Shown piece after piece: positions 8,092-14,672 of a stretch of 18,650 bases of DNA (positions are counted from its first letter, which is position 1; the number at the start of each line of letters is the position of its first letter). The stretch covers positions 1 to 18,650 of the forward strand of contig URRF01000024.1 in NCBI GenBank assembly GCA_900550145.1, read 5' to 3'. The notes under the pieces were generated by a model. It had not been told where the DNA came from. It saw only the letters and a list, made by a program, of their open reading frames with translations, and did no database searches. Source of the DNA: an uncultured Mollicutes bacterium. GTDB taxonomy: Bacteria; Bacillota_I; Bacilli_A; RF39; UBA660. The position numbers and the translations under genes are program-made.

Positions 8092-8526
8092 TTATTTTAT
8101 TGATTCCAATTCTTTTTTTAATTCTTCCAGGTTATGTGTAATTTTAAAATTCATGCATCCTTCTATAAATAAATTATCCGTCCCTGTAAAATCTAAACTC
8201 CTATCATCAGTTTTATATCCAACACATTTTTTACCCCATGCATATGCCATACCCAATTCTACGCACGCACCTTCATCAGGAACTCTACCATCTAAAAAGA
8301 AAATTAAGATATCACACCATTTAATACCATTCAAATCCGTTTCAAAAATGTTTTTGCTAACTTCATACTTGTCCCCACCATTTGCTATAATCTGAGCAGA
8401 TAATCCAGCACTTTCTTGTGGCAGATAAACTTCATATCCCCAATTGCGAAGAATATCCGTATATTCTTTATTTCTTTTTAACTCCATTTCATTAAAAAGA
8501 GGAGCAGCAAAGTATATCTTTTTCAT
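8092..8526 (-). CDS. Nucleoside 2-deoxyribosyltransferase-like protein
   Basis: A 144-residue soluble enzyme of the nucleoside 2-deoxyribosyltransferase family, which swaps or removes the base of (deoxy)nucleosides or nucleotides via a glutamyl-sugar intermediate. Family marks: the N-terminal strand and loop YFAAPLFNEMELKRN, Asp72 and Asp79 in WCDILIFFLDG, and the signature PDEGACVELGMAYAWGK at 83-99, where Glu90 takes the place of the catalytic glutamate. The length is close to the usual 140-160. It is the first gene of the cargo operon, with ribosome site GAGGTGA at 8536-8542 before its ATG. An extended -10-like TGATACAAT (8549-8557) lies upstream, but it would leave almost no leader, so the promoter is uncertain. 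Related folds also act as nucleotide hydrolases, so base removal instead of base exchange is possible. Confidence 0.9.
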   Translation of the reverse strand: MKKIYFAAPLFNEMELKRNKEYTDILRNWGYEVYLPQESAGLSAQIIANGGDKYEVSKNIFETDLNGIKWCDILIFFLDGRVPDEGACVELGMAYAWGKKCVGYKTDDRSLDFTGTDNLFIEGCMNFKITHNLEELKKELESIK

Positions 8527-8605
8527 ACTATTTAATCACCTCAGTATGATTGTATCATATTTTATTGAAATTCATTTATTTTACAAATAAAATTTTATAT
8601 AATAT

Positions 8606-9019
8606 TCAATGTTTTTTATATTTTTCTATTAAATATAATGACTTCTTTATAGCTACAACTAGTTCATTCGCAGAACCAATAGTAATGCCTTTTAACATAT
8701 CTTCAACTTTCATTTCTTCATTTTCTTCTAAATATATTTGACTACCTCCCATACTTGCTGCGTGTTTACTTGCTTTTACAATTTCATCCATTTTTAAATT
8801 ACCGTTGTCTATGTTTTCCATGATAATTAATAAACTCATCATTTTTGTCATAGAAGCAGGCGCAAACTTTTCATTAGAACTTTTTTCAAATAGTATTGTT
8901 CCTGTAGATGCTTCTATTAGTATTGCACTTTTTGCATTACTAGCCATTTGTTCTTCTGCTTTTACTGGAATTATAAATAAAGATACAAGTATTAAAAAAA
9001 CAAATAATATTTTTTTCAT
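8606..9019 (-). pseudogene. D-Ala-D-Ala carboxypeptidase (S11), 5' part of split gene
   Basis: N-terminal 118 codons of a dacA/dacF-type D,D-carboxypeptidase, then 19 codons of element sequence (ELVVAIKKSLYLIEKYKKH) before a stop. It contains a cleavable signal peptide (KKILFVFLILVSLFIIPVKA, residues 2-21), the nucleophile motif SMTK at 56-59, and the second active-site motif SAN at 116-118. The chromosomal part ends exactly after Asn118. The KTG motif lies 5.3 kb away in the 3' part, so no complete active site is made while the element is present. The ATG is preceded by GAGGTG four bases upstream. The gene's own promoter at 9058-9087 is intact, so a secreted, inactive 137-residue fragment is probably expressed, and transcripts may run on into the cargo operon. 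Confidence 0.92.
8645..8684. other. Right attachment-site hybrid (serine recombinase)
   Basis: The element arm is 8645-8663 (CTTTATAGCTACAACTAGT), the overlap is TC at 8664-8665, and the chromosomal arm 8666-8684 lies in the codons for TIGSAN of the carboxypeptidase. The only bases shared in register between this junction and the left one are the two-base overlap; the bases on both sides differ. That pins the crossover to one dinucleotide. Confidence 0.8.
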
Positions 9020-9057
9020 AAAACACCTCTAATAAAACTTATGAGTTGTGTCTTTTT

Positions 9058-9087
9058 ATATTACAAAATACGCAAATTTTCAGTCAA
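9058..9087 (-). promoter_or_regulatory. Promoter of the split carboxypeptidase
   Basis: On the minus strand, TTGACT (9082-9087), 18 bases, then TAATAT (9058-9063). It places transcription start near 9051 and a leader of about 30 bases with the GAGGTG ribosome site. The -10 is weaker than the -35. Confidence 0.55.
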
Positions 9088-9150
9088 AATATTATTTTAT
9101 AAAAATTTACTATATTTATGTAAAAAGTGTATACATATTAAATAAAAGTA

Positions 9151-9179
9151 TTGACGAACGTTTGTTAATACAATAAAAT
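9151..9179 (+). promoter_or_regulatory. Promoter with palindromic operator-like site, VanY-type gene
   Basis: TTGACG (9151-9156), 17 bases, TAAAAT (9174-9179). The -35 begins an 18-base imperfect palindrome TTGACGAACGTTTGTTAA (9151-9168), in which 14 of 18 positions are self-complementary, centred on AACGTT between the -35 and -10. A repressor bound there would block the polymerase. The CGAAC..4..GTT core recalls a Gram-positive LexA box, and the overall form recalls TetR-type operators; neither is proven. Confidence 0.6.
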
Positions 9180-9253
9180 TAAAGCGATGAAGTTGATATT
9201 AATATTTGAGTAATTTATTTTTAATGATAAAATAAGATATAGTGGTGAAATGT

Positions 9254-10072
9254 ATGAAAAAAGAAAAAGTAATAATTATTTTTATTGTTGCATTAATTGT
9301 ATTAAACGTAATAATTTTAGTGAGGCGTGTTATGAATAATAATACTAATAATGTTAAAGATGAAAATAAATTTGTTAATATTAAGACATATAATAAGGAT
9401 AATTTTGAAAGGTATAAAAAGTATAGCGAGATTCATAGTGATATGTCTATTGATGAGGTTGTAAAAAATGTTAATATCAATATAGATTATAATTTCTATG
9501 AAACAGATTTTAAATCAATAAATAACTATACTCCTTTGGTACTTGTAAATAAGCATTATAATTTAGGAAATGATTATGTTCCAAGTGATTTGGAAAATTT
9601 AGAATATCCTTATGCTATAAATAGTGATATTAAGGGAAATAAAGAAGCGTATCAGCATTTTAAGGATTTATATAATGATGCGTCTAGTGTTGGATTGACT
9701 ATTAAGATAATAAGTGCTTATAGAAGTTATGAATATCAAAAAAAACTTTATGAAGGATATTTAAAAAGTGATCCAGTTGAAATAGTTGATACATATTCTG
9801 CAAGGCCAGGACATTCTGAGCATCAAACTGGTTATGCATTTGATTTATATAATGTTTTAAAATCTTATACTGATTTTGGTAGTACTAAGGAATATGAGTG
9901 GTTAAAAATAAATGCTCATTTGTATGGTTTTATTATTAGATATACTAAGGATAATACGAATATTACTGGATATAAGGATGAACCATGGCATATTAGATAT
10001 GTTGGTATTGAGAATGCAAAGTATATATATGAAAATGGTATAACATTAGAAGAATATTTATTAAATAAATAA
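9254..10072 (+). CDS. VanY-type D,D-carboxypeptidase, membrane-anchored
   Basis: A 272-residue zinc D-alanyl-D-alanine carboxypeptidase/dipeptidase of the VanY family (peptidase M15B). From the ATG at 9254: one N-terminal anchor helix (about 6-25, VIIIFIVALIVLNVIILV), an Asn/Lys-rich linker, and the catalytic domain from about 90. Zinc site: SEHQTGYAFD gives His190 and Asp197, EPWHIRYVG gives Glu243 (catalytic) and His246; the substrate-binding ISAYRSYEYQ precedes them. It faces the outside and would trim the terminal D-Ala of stem peptides. The ATG was chosen over a GTG at 9242 because GGTGA lies at a suitable distance from it. It has its own promoter, divergent from the interrupted S11 enzyme of the same activity class, and may compensate for its loss (inference). 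No vanR/S or vanHAX genes are nearby, so vancomycin resistance is not implied. Confidence 0.92.
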   Translation: MKKEKVIIIFIVALIVLNVIILVRRVMNNNTNNVKDENKFVNIKTYNKDNFERYKKYSEIHSDMSIDEVVKNVNINIDYNFYETDFKSINNYTPLVLVNKHYNLGNDYVPSDLENLEYPYAINSDIKGNKEAYQHFKDLYNDASSVGLTIKIISAYRSYEYQKKLYEGYLKSDPVEIVDTYSARPGHSEHQTGYAFDLYNVLKSYTDFGSTKEYEWLKINAHLYGFIIRYTKDNTNITGYKDEPWHIRYVGIENAKYIYENGITLEEYLLNK

Positions 10073-10096
10073 AATAAGAACAATCGTTCTTATTTT
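10071..10096. terminator. Bidirectional terminator between vanY-type gene and ddl
   Basis: A perfect 11-bp stem AAAATAAGAAC (10071-10081) and GTTCTTATTTT (10086-10096) with a 4-base loop, A-run on one side and T-run on the other. The ddl stop codon (10090-10092) is inside the stem. Confidence 0.9.
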
Positions 10097-11271
10097 AATT
10101 TGCCTTTACAACCTTTTGATCCATTGTAATTGCTTAATATATTACTTTCAAATGAGAATACTTTTGTTTTTCTTCTTTTGTATGCTTTTATAGCAATACC
10201 AATAATTTCATCTAACATTTCTTCATATGTTTTTCCTGATGCTTCCCATAAATAGAATGAAAGTGATCCAGGAATTGTATTCATTTCGTTTGCATACACT
10301 TTTTTAGTTTTTTTATCAACTAAATAATCTATTCTAACTACGCCTCTTGCATTTAGTATTTTAAATATTTTTTTAGATATTTCTTGTATTTCTTTTGTAA
10401 TATCATCATCTAATCTTGCTGGTAATATTCTATTAGTTGAAGCCATTCCTTTGGTTGATTTACCTTTTGTTTTACTACCTCCTAAGTATTTATCTCTATA
10501 ACTTAGAAATTCATCAACACCCATTACTTCTTCTAGTTTACTTGCTTCTTGGTATTCGTGATTTCCTATTACACTACAATTTACTTCAATTAAATTATCG
10601 ACTACTTTTTCTATTAGAATTTTCTCATCATATTTAATTGCTTCTTCAATTGATTCTTTTATACCTTCTTCGTTTTTTACTTTACTTATTCCTACACTAC
10701 TACCTAATCTTGCTGGTTTTACCATTACTGGATATCCTAATTTTTTTATTTTCTTTAATATTTCTTCTTCATTTTCTTTATACTCACTATCGAAGAACCA
10801 TAAATAATCAGGTACTAGTATATCAGAAGATGACAATATTTGCTTTTGAAATATTTTGTCTTGGCCAACTGCAGCAGAGTATAAATTTGAACCAACATAT
10901 GGTATACCTATTAAATCTAAATATCCTTGAAGTGTCCCATCTTCTACATTTGTTCCATGTACAATTGGAAGTATTAAATCTACATAATCAACTATTCTTT
11001 TTATTCCATCCTTTTTAAGAAGTACATATTTGTCTTTTTTTGTAGTTAACACTACATTTTTTGAATATCTTTTAACAAGATCAATATCACTATATATATC
11101 GATTTCTTTTAATGCATTACCAGTATACCATTCTTTATCTTTTCCAATGTAAATTGGTATTATTTCGTATTTTTCTCGATTTAAATGTTTCATTGCTTGA
11201 ACTGCTGAAATTATACTTACTTCGTGTTCAACACTTACTCCACCAAATATTACTCCTAATCTTAATTTCAT
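10090..11271 (-). CDS. ddl: D-alanine--D-alanine ligase
   Basis: A 393-residue ATP-grasp ligase making D-Ala-D-Ala for peptidoglycan in the cytosol. Seen: the N-terminal GVIFGGVSVEHEVSIISA signature, LPIVHGTNVEDGTLQGYLDL (HGxxxEDGxxQG), the ATP-grasp strand VMVKPARLGSSVGISKV, the Mg-binding region VRIDYLVD and YANEMNTIPGSL. The loop that helps set specificity reads FLSYRDKYLGG, with Tyr as in D-Ala-D-Ala enzymes, not the His of D-lactate ligases, so a normal D-Ala terminus is expected. It is slightly longer than usual because of a basic loop (KTKGKSTKGM) and an extra C-terminal tail ending in GSKGCKGKLK. GGAGGAG just before the ATG is its ribosome site. It is the third gene of the hydrolase-murF-ddl operon, 8 bases after murF, the enzyme that uses its product. 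Confidence 0.96.
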   Translation of the reverse strand: MKLRLGVIFGGVSVEHEVSIISAVQAMKHLNREKYEIIPIYIGKDKEWYTGNALKEIDIYSDIDLVKRYSKNVVLTTKKDKYVLLKKDGIKRIVDYVDLILPIVHGTNVEDGTLQGYLDLIGIPYVGSNLYSAAVGQDKIFQKQILSSSDILVPDYLWFFDSEYKENEEEILKKIKKLGYPVMVKPARLGSSVGISKVKNEEGIKESIEEAIKYDEKILIEKVVDNLIEVNCSVIGNHEYQEASKLEEVMGVDEFLSYRDKYLGGSKTKGKSTKGMASTNRILPARLDDDITKEIQEISKKIFKILNARGVVRIDYLVDKKTKKVYANEMNTIPGSLSFYLWEASGKTYEEMLDEIIGIAIKAYKRRKTKVFSFESNILSNYNGSKGCKGKLK

Positions 11272-11279
11272 AACTCCTC

Positions 11280-12854
11280 CTATTTACATGCATCTGGAAG
11301 ATCGTTTTCCAAAAGCACATATGTTTCTTTACCTTTTAATTTATTTATAAGAGAAAATGCATCTATTACATCCTCTAAGATGTGAATTTTATCTTCACTA
11401 TATTTTTTATTTTTTAAACCCTTGTATATTGCTTTAGTTTGTTCTTTTCCTACAAGTATTACTTCATCACAAACATCTGCTATATGTTCACCAAATTTAG
11501 TATTTTCTAAATCTTCTATACTTCCAAGTTCAATCATACCAGGTGTTACTATAATCTTTTTACCAGGCATCATTTTAAGCACGTCTAATGCCATTTTTGA
11601 GCCATCTGGATTAGAATTATATGCATCATCAATATATGTTAAATCACCATTTCTTTTTAATTCTAATCTGTGTTCTATTTGATTAACACTTTTTACTGCA
11701 CTTTGTAATTGTTTAACATTAACGCCAAATTCATATCCAAGTGCTATAGATGCTAATATGTTATATATATTAGCATAACCCAATAGTTTAGTTTCAAATT
11801 TATATTTTTCTTTGTTTCCTTTTATAATTAAATCAAATGTAGTTCCAGTATTAGATACTTTTATATTAGTTGCTCTAAAATCTGCATCATTATCTATTGC
11901 TATCCATATAGTTTTTACTTTATTTTTTAGTTTATAACTTACTTGCATTGGATCATCTGCATTTAATACGGCTACTCCATCGCTTGGAAGTGATTCAATA
12001 AGTTCAAACTTTGCTTTTTGAATGTTTTCAACTGATCCGAATAGTTCTAAATGTGCTTTACCTATTCTAGTTAATATACCGTACTTTGGATGAACTAAAT
12101 CACATAATTCTTTGATTTCACCAACTTTATAAGCACCCATTTCTGCAATAAATATATCATCAAATTTATCTAAATTATTATTAATTGTCATTATTAAACC
12201 ATATGGTGTATTTAAGTTTCTAGGTGTTGTTATTGAATTATATTTTACATTCAATATCTCATTTAATATATTTTTGCTACTTGTTTTACCATAACTACCA
12301 GTAATACCTATTACTTTTAAATTAGTCATGTTTTTTAGCTTTTTTATTGCTTTATTTTTAAAACTTAAGTAAACACATTTTTCTACTGGTATATTTATTT
12401 TTACTGCTATTAATACTATAAAATATTGTAAATAAGCCATAGTTGTAAGTATCAAGTAATAATTTATATTTAATTTATAACATAGAAAATAAATAGAAAT
12501 AATATATATTAAAAGTATCGTTGTTAGTAATCTTTTTATTCTTTTAGTTATTACTAACGGTTTTTTTATAACCTCTTTATAACTAATACCAAAACTTCTT
12601 ATTAATAGAATTAAATATATTATTCCAAATAGTATTTCTATTATTATACCTTTTTTTACATAAAGTATAAAAAATATTAGAAATACTTGTGATAATTCAA
12701 ATGATAACATTATTTTATCAAAATTATTTTTTATCCATTTAATATATCTATAGTCATCATCATATAAGTTTTGTTGCAACATATGAAGAGATTTTTTTGT
12801 TCTATAGAACATGTACATAAGCCATAAAATTGTAAGCATTATTTTAATAATCAT
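11280..12854 (-). CDS. murF: MurF-like ligase with N-terminal membrane domain
   Basis: A 524-residue Mur ligase that would add D-Ala-D-Ala to UDP-MurNAc-tripeptide. The MurF identity rests on the P-loop GSYGKTSSK at 186-194, NTPYG in the substrate loop (205-209), AEMGAYKVGEI, NADDP near 298-302, EHRLE at 394-398 and the MurF signature DDAYNSNP at 409-416. The N-terminal 170 residues are unusual: instead of the soluble uridine-binding domain there are four or five membrane helices (about 1-17, 50-66, 68-86, 110-126, 132-152). The catalytic part would thus be tethered to the inner membrane. The C-terminus ends VLLENDLPDACK, in place of the usual glycine-rich motif. Its ATG overlaps the hydrolase stop by four bases. 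If another soluble murF exists elsewhere, this one may act on a lipid-linked or modified substrate. Confidence 0.88.
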   Translation of the reverse strand: MIIKIMLTILWLMYMFYRTKKSLHMLQQNLYDDDYRYIKWIKNNFDKIMLSFELSQVFLIFFILYVKKGIIIEILFGIIYLILLIRSFGISYKEVIKKPLVITKRIKRLLTTILLIYIISIYFLCYKLNINYYLILTTMAYLQYFIVLIAVKINIPVEKCVYLSFKNKAIKKLKNMTNLKVIGITGSYGKTSSKNILNEILNVKYNSITTPRNLNTPYGLIMTINNNLDKFDDIFIAEMGAYKVGEIKELCDLVHPKYGILTRIGKAHLELFGSVENIQKAKFELIESLPSDGVAVLNADDPMQVSYKLKNKVKTIWIAIDNDADFRATNIKVSNTGTTFDLIIKGNKEKYKFETKLLGYANIYNILASIALGYEFGVNVKQLQSAVKSVNQIEHRLELKRNGDLTYIDDAYNSNPDGSKMALDVLKMMPGKKIIVTPGMIELGSIEDLENTKFGEHIADVCDEVILVGKEQTKAIYKGLKNKKYSEDKIHILEDVIDAFSLINKLKGKETYVLLENDLPDACK

Positions 12855-13588
12855 TTCTTACCTTCTTTCAAGAAAACATTTAACACATTTATAACTTCAT
12901 TTATTCTCTCTAAATATGCATAATGAGTAGCACCTTGATAAATGATAAGTCCAGCATCTTTCATTATAGTTTCAGCGTATTTAGCATCTTCTAATGGTGC
13001 TTCAGTATCTAAATCACCCCATATAAGTAATGTCGGCGATTCGATTTGTTTTAAGTATTCAGTTAAATCCTCATTTACAGTATTCACTAAAATTAATCTC
13101 ATTATAGGTGTTGCATTTCTATAATCTCTTGAACCAATTTTAGTTTTCATGTAACTTTCTAACTCTTTTACTACTGGTACTTTTTTTAAGAATTTAAGTA
13201 GTTTTATTTTAAATGTATTTTTCTTAACACTTCTTTTAAATGGAGAAGCCAAAAGTACAAGTTTTTCTACTCCCTTTTTAGCAGCATATATAATAGATAT
13301 TCTACCACCAAATGAATGCCCTATCATTATTGGATTTTTTATTTTTAATTTTCTTAATAATTCATCAACTATTTCGAAGTAATCATATACTGTATATCCA
13401 TATGTTGGTTCACTACTTTTTCCAAAACCAGGTAAATCTATAATTGTAATATAAAAATCCTTTTGTAATCTTTTACCAATTGGATCCATCATTTCTATAT
13501 TTTGACCCCAACCATGAAGTAAAACTATATTTTTACCTGATTTATTTCCATACTGAATAAAATTGACGTATACATCTTTGATATTCAT
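12851..13588 (-). CDS. Alpha/beta-fold hydrolase
   Basis: A 245-residue cytosolic alpha/beta hydrolase with a full catalytic triad: Ser92 in the elbow GHSFGG, Asp193 in WGDLDTEAP, His221 in GATHYAYLE. The oxyanion loop VLLHGWGQN follows the third strand. A small helical cap (about 120-165, basic) covers the site. There is no signal peptide. The substrate (ester, lactone, amide or haloalkane) cannot be told from sequence. It is first in the operon with murF and ddl, with ribosome site AGGTGAG before the ATG, so a role in cell-wall precursor metabolism is plausible but unproven. Confidence 0.9.
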   Translation of the reverse strand: MNIKDVYVNFIQYGNKSGKNIVLLHGWGQNIEMMDPIGKRLQKDFYITIIDLPGFGKSSEPTYGYTVYDYFEIVDELLRKLKIKNPIMIGHSFGGRISIIYAAKKGVEKLVLLASPFKRSVKKNTFKIKLLKFLKKVPVVKELESYMKTKIGSRDYRNATPIMRLILVNTVNEDLTEYLKQIESPTLLIWGDLDTEAPLEDAKYAETIMKDAGLIIYQGATHYAYLERINEVINVLNVFLKEGKK

Positions 13589-13605
13589 AATCTCACCTAC
13601 TTATT

Positions 13606-13634
13606 ATTTTATACTATTATTATATGCAACGCAA
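13606..13634 (-). promoter_or_regulatory. Promoter of the hydrolase-murF-ddl operon
   Basis: On the minus strand, TTGCGT (13629-13634), 17 bases, TAAAAT (13606-13611). The -10 is the same hexamer as that of the vanY-type gene. The leader before the ribosome site is about 10 bases. A TATAAT also occurs inside the spacer but lacks a -35. The rest of the gap up to 13819 shows only AT-rich sequence. Confidence 0.5.
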
Positions 13635-13819
13635 GCAAATAGGCACATGAATTATTTATACATTATTATTTTTAACTATTTATTTACTCTTTATTTACTA
13701 TTTATTTGTACTTATATTTTGATATATTTCTTGATTTTTAAGTTTAATAATTTATATTTTTTTATTAAACCAACATTCATTATAGCCGTTTTTATATTTT
13801 TGTCAAAATATTATTATTT

Positions 13820-13846
13820 AAAAATAAGAGCTTAACTCTTATTTTT
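13820..13846 (-). terminator. Terminator of the amidotransferase-like gene
   Basis: A perfect 11-bp stem AAAAATAAGAG (13820-13830) and CTCTTATTTTT (13836-13846) with a 5-base loop. The stop codon of the gene (13832-13834) is in the loop. It is A/T flanked on both sides, so it could also work in the other direction, though no plus-strand gene ends here. Confidence 0.85.
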
Positions 13847-14509
13847 GCATGTGTCAATAAATTTTTTCATTAAATCATATTGCTTTATATCATATAAAAT
13901 CATAGATTCAGGATGCCATTGTACCCCAACATTAAATTTATTTAATGGATATTCTATTCCTTCAATAACTCCGTCTTTACTGTATGCACTTATTATATAA
14001 CTGTTTGTATTTTTTATTGCTTCGTTATGTCTACTATTTACAAATGTTTTTTGTCCTAATATTTTTCTTAGCATACTTTCATCTTTTATGTTTATTTCAT
14101 GCACATATTTTGATTTTTTATCGTTATGTTTTTTTATTTTTTTTAGATCACTATTCGTATCTACTACATACATTATCTGCATACCCAAGCATATTCCTAA
14201 TGTATTTATATCATTTTTTATAGTATATTCGCATATGAATTTATCGTATTCAAATATTTTTGTTCCACCGGGAATAATAATTCCATCACATAATTTTATT
14301 TGTCTTATTAAATCTTCTTTTTCTTCTTCAGTTAGTTTGTTAGGTGTATCTTCTTTGATATTATCATATTCTATTAATTGAGTTGGCAATATTAGTATGG
14401 GTATTCCCCCACATTTTATAACTGCATTTCTAAGTTGATCTACAACTCCAATTAGAGAATAACCATCATTATTTTGGCATCTTCCTACTATACCAATTAT
14501 TGGTTTCAT
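13832..14509 (-). CDS. Class I glutamine amidotransferase-like (PuuD-type) hydrolase
   Basis: A 225-residue gamma-glutamyl hydrolase of the peptidase C26 family, related to gamma-glutamyl-GABA hydrolase PuuD. The triad is complete: Cys107 in GICLGMQ, His199 and Glu201 in VQWHPES. It starts with PIIGIVGRC, has the conserved IIIPGGTKIFE oxyanion region and NSRHNEAI before the C-terminal half, and ends soon after the triad, so it is a stand-alone hydrolase and not a synthetase domain. It would cleave a gamma-glutamyl amide in the cytosol; the substrate is not known. Near cell-wall genes it might act on gamma-D-glutamyl peptides (inference). No strong ribosome site is seen: the upstream terminator hairpin ends within 7 bases of the ATG, which may limit initiation. 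Confidence 0.88.
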   Translation of the reverse strand: MKPIIGIVGRCQNNDGYSLIGVVDQLRNAVIKCGGIPILILPTQLIEYDNIKEDTPNKLTEEEKEDLIRQIKLCDGIIIPGGTKIFEYDKFICEYTIKNDINTLGICLGMQIMYVVDTNSDLKKIKKHNDKKSKYVHEINIKDESMLRKILGQKTFVNSRHNEAIKNTNSYIISAYSKDGVIEGIEYPLNKFNVGVQWHPESMILYDIKQYDLMKKFIDTCKNKS

Positions 14510-14515
14510 AGAGAA

Positions 14516-14537
14516 AAAGATTGATTTCTCAATCTTT
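14516..14537 (-). terminator. Hairpin between small YjcZ-like gene and amidotransferase-like gene
   Basis: On the minus strand, a 9-bp stem AAAGATTGA/TCAATCTTT with a GAAA tetraloop, then TTTCTCT and the ATG at 14509. It fits a terminator for the small genes upstream. Because it abuts the start codon, it could also mask the translation start of the gene below. Confidence 0.6.
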
Positions 14538-14644
14538 TAGCATATAACTGAGCCAAGTATTATTGCTAATAAAATGTATAAAACAATAACTATTAGAAAG
14601 CCATTATTTCCACATGTGTTAGTGCAAGGATTTCCACAAGCCAT
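14537..14644 (-). CDS. YjcZ-like small membrane protein (35 aa)
   Basis: A 35-residue protein with a Cys/Gly/Asn-rich head (MACGNPCTNTCGNN) and one membrane helix (GFLIVIVLYILLAIILGSVI) ending in Cys. The head-plus-helix form matches the YjcZ family of tiny proteins that is common in Bacilli and often labelled sporulation protein; the true function is unknown. AGGAGGTG at a good distance before the ATG makes it a real gene despite its size. It has four cysteines, more than usual for the family. It sits 28 bases after the stop of a second, similar gene, so the pair is probably one transcript. Confidence 0.8.
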   Translation of the reverse strand: MACGNPCTNTCGNNGFLIVIVLYILLAIILGSVIC

Positions 14645-14672
14645 GATAGACACCTCCTTATGATTTTTTTAT

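Larger units (their letters stand above)
3336..8665. mobile_element. 5.3-kb serine-recombinase integrative element in dac gene
   Basis: A 5,330-bp insertion splitting a D,D-carboxypeptidase gene; it can equally be written 3334-8663 because the 2-bp overlap is shared. Contents, in transcription order on the minus strand: deoxyribosyltransferase-like, glycosyltransferase, P-loop kinase-like, PHP phosphoesterase, a terminator, a 66-residue protein and a large serine recombinase. The ends are defined by the gene itself: removing the insert rejoins GCGAAT-GA-TGCAAC in frame through conserved residues. The two ends form a 40-bp attP with partly inverted arms around GA. No transposase, phage structural, replication or conjugation genes are visible, so it is either a minimal integrative element or one mobilised by helpers. 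There are no long terminal repeats, as expected for this recombinase class. Confidence 0.92.

Noticed and set aside
3343..8526. Prophage or conjugative element
   Set aside because: There are no capsid, tail, lysis, relaxase, coupling or replication genes; only a recombinase, its small partner and four cargo genes.
8549..8557. Extended -10 promoter (TGATACAAT) for the cargo operon
   Set aside because: Transcription would start at or inside the ribosome site, leaving almost no leader, and there is no fitting -35. It is mentioned only in the gene entry.
9254..11271. Vancomycin-resistance cluster (VanY next to a ligase)
   Set aside because: No vanR/S, vanH or vanX is seen, the genes are convergent and not in one operon, and the ligase loop has Tyr as in D-Ala-D-Ala enzymes. 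Ordinary wall metabolism explains them.
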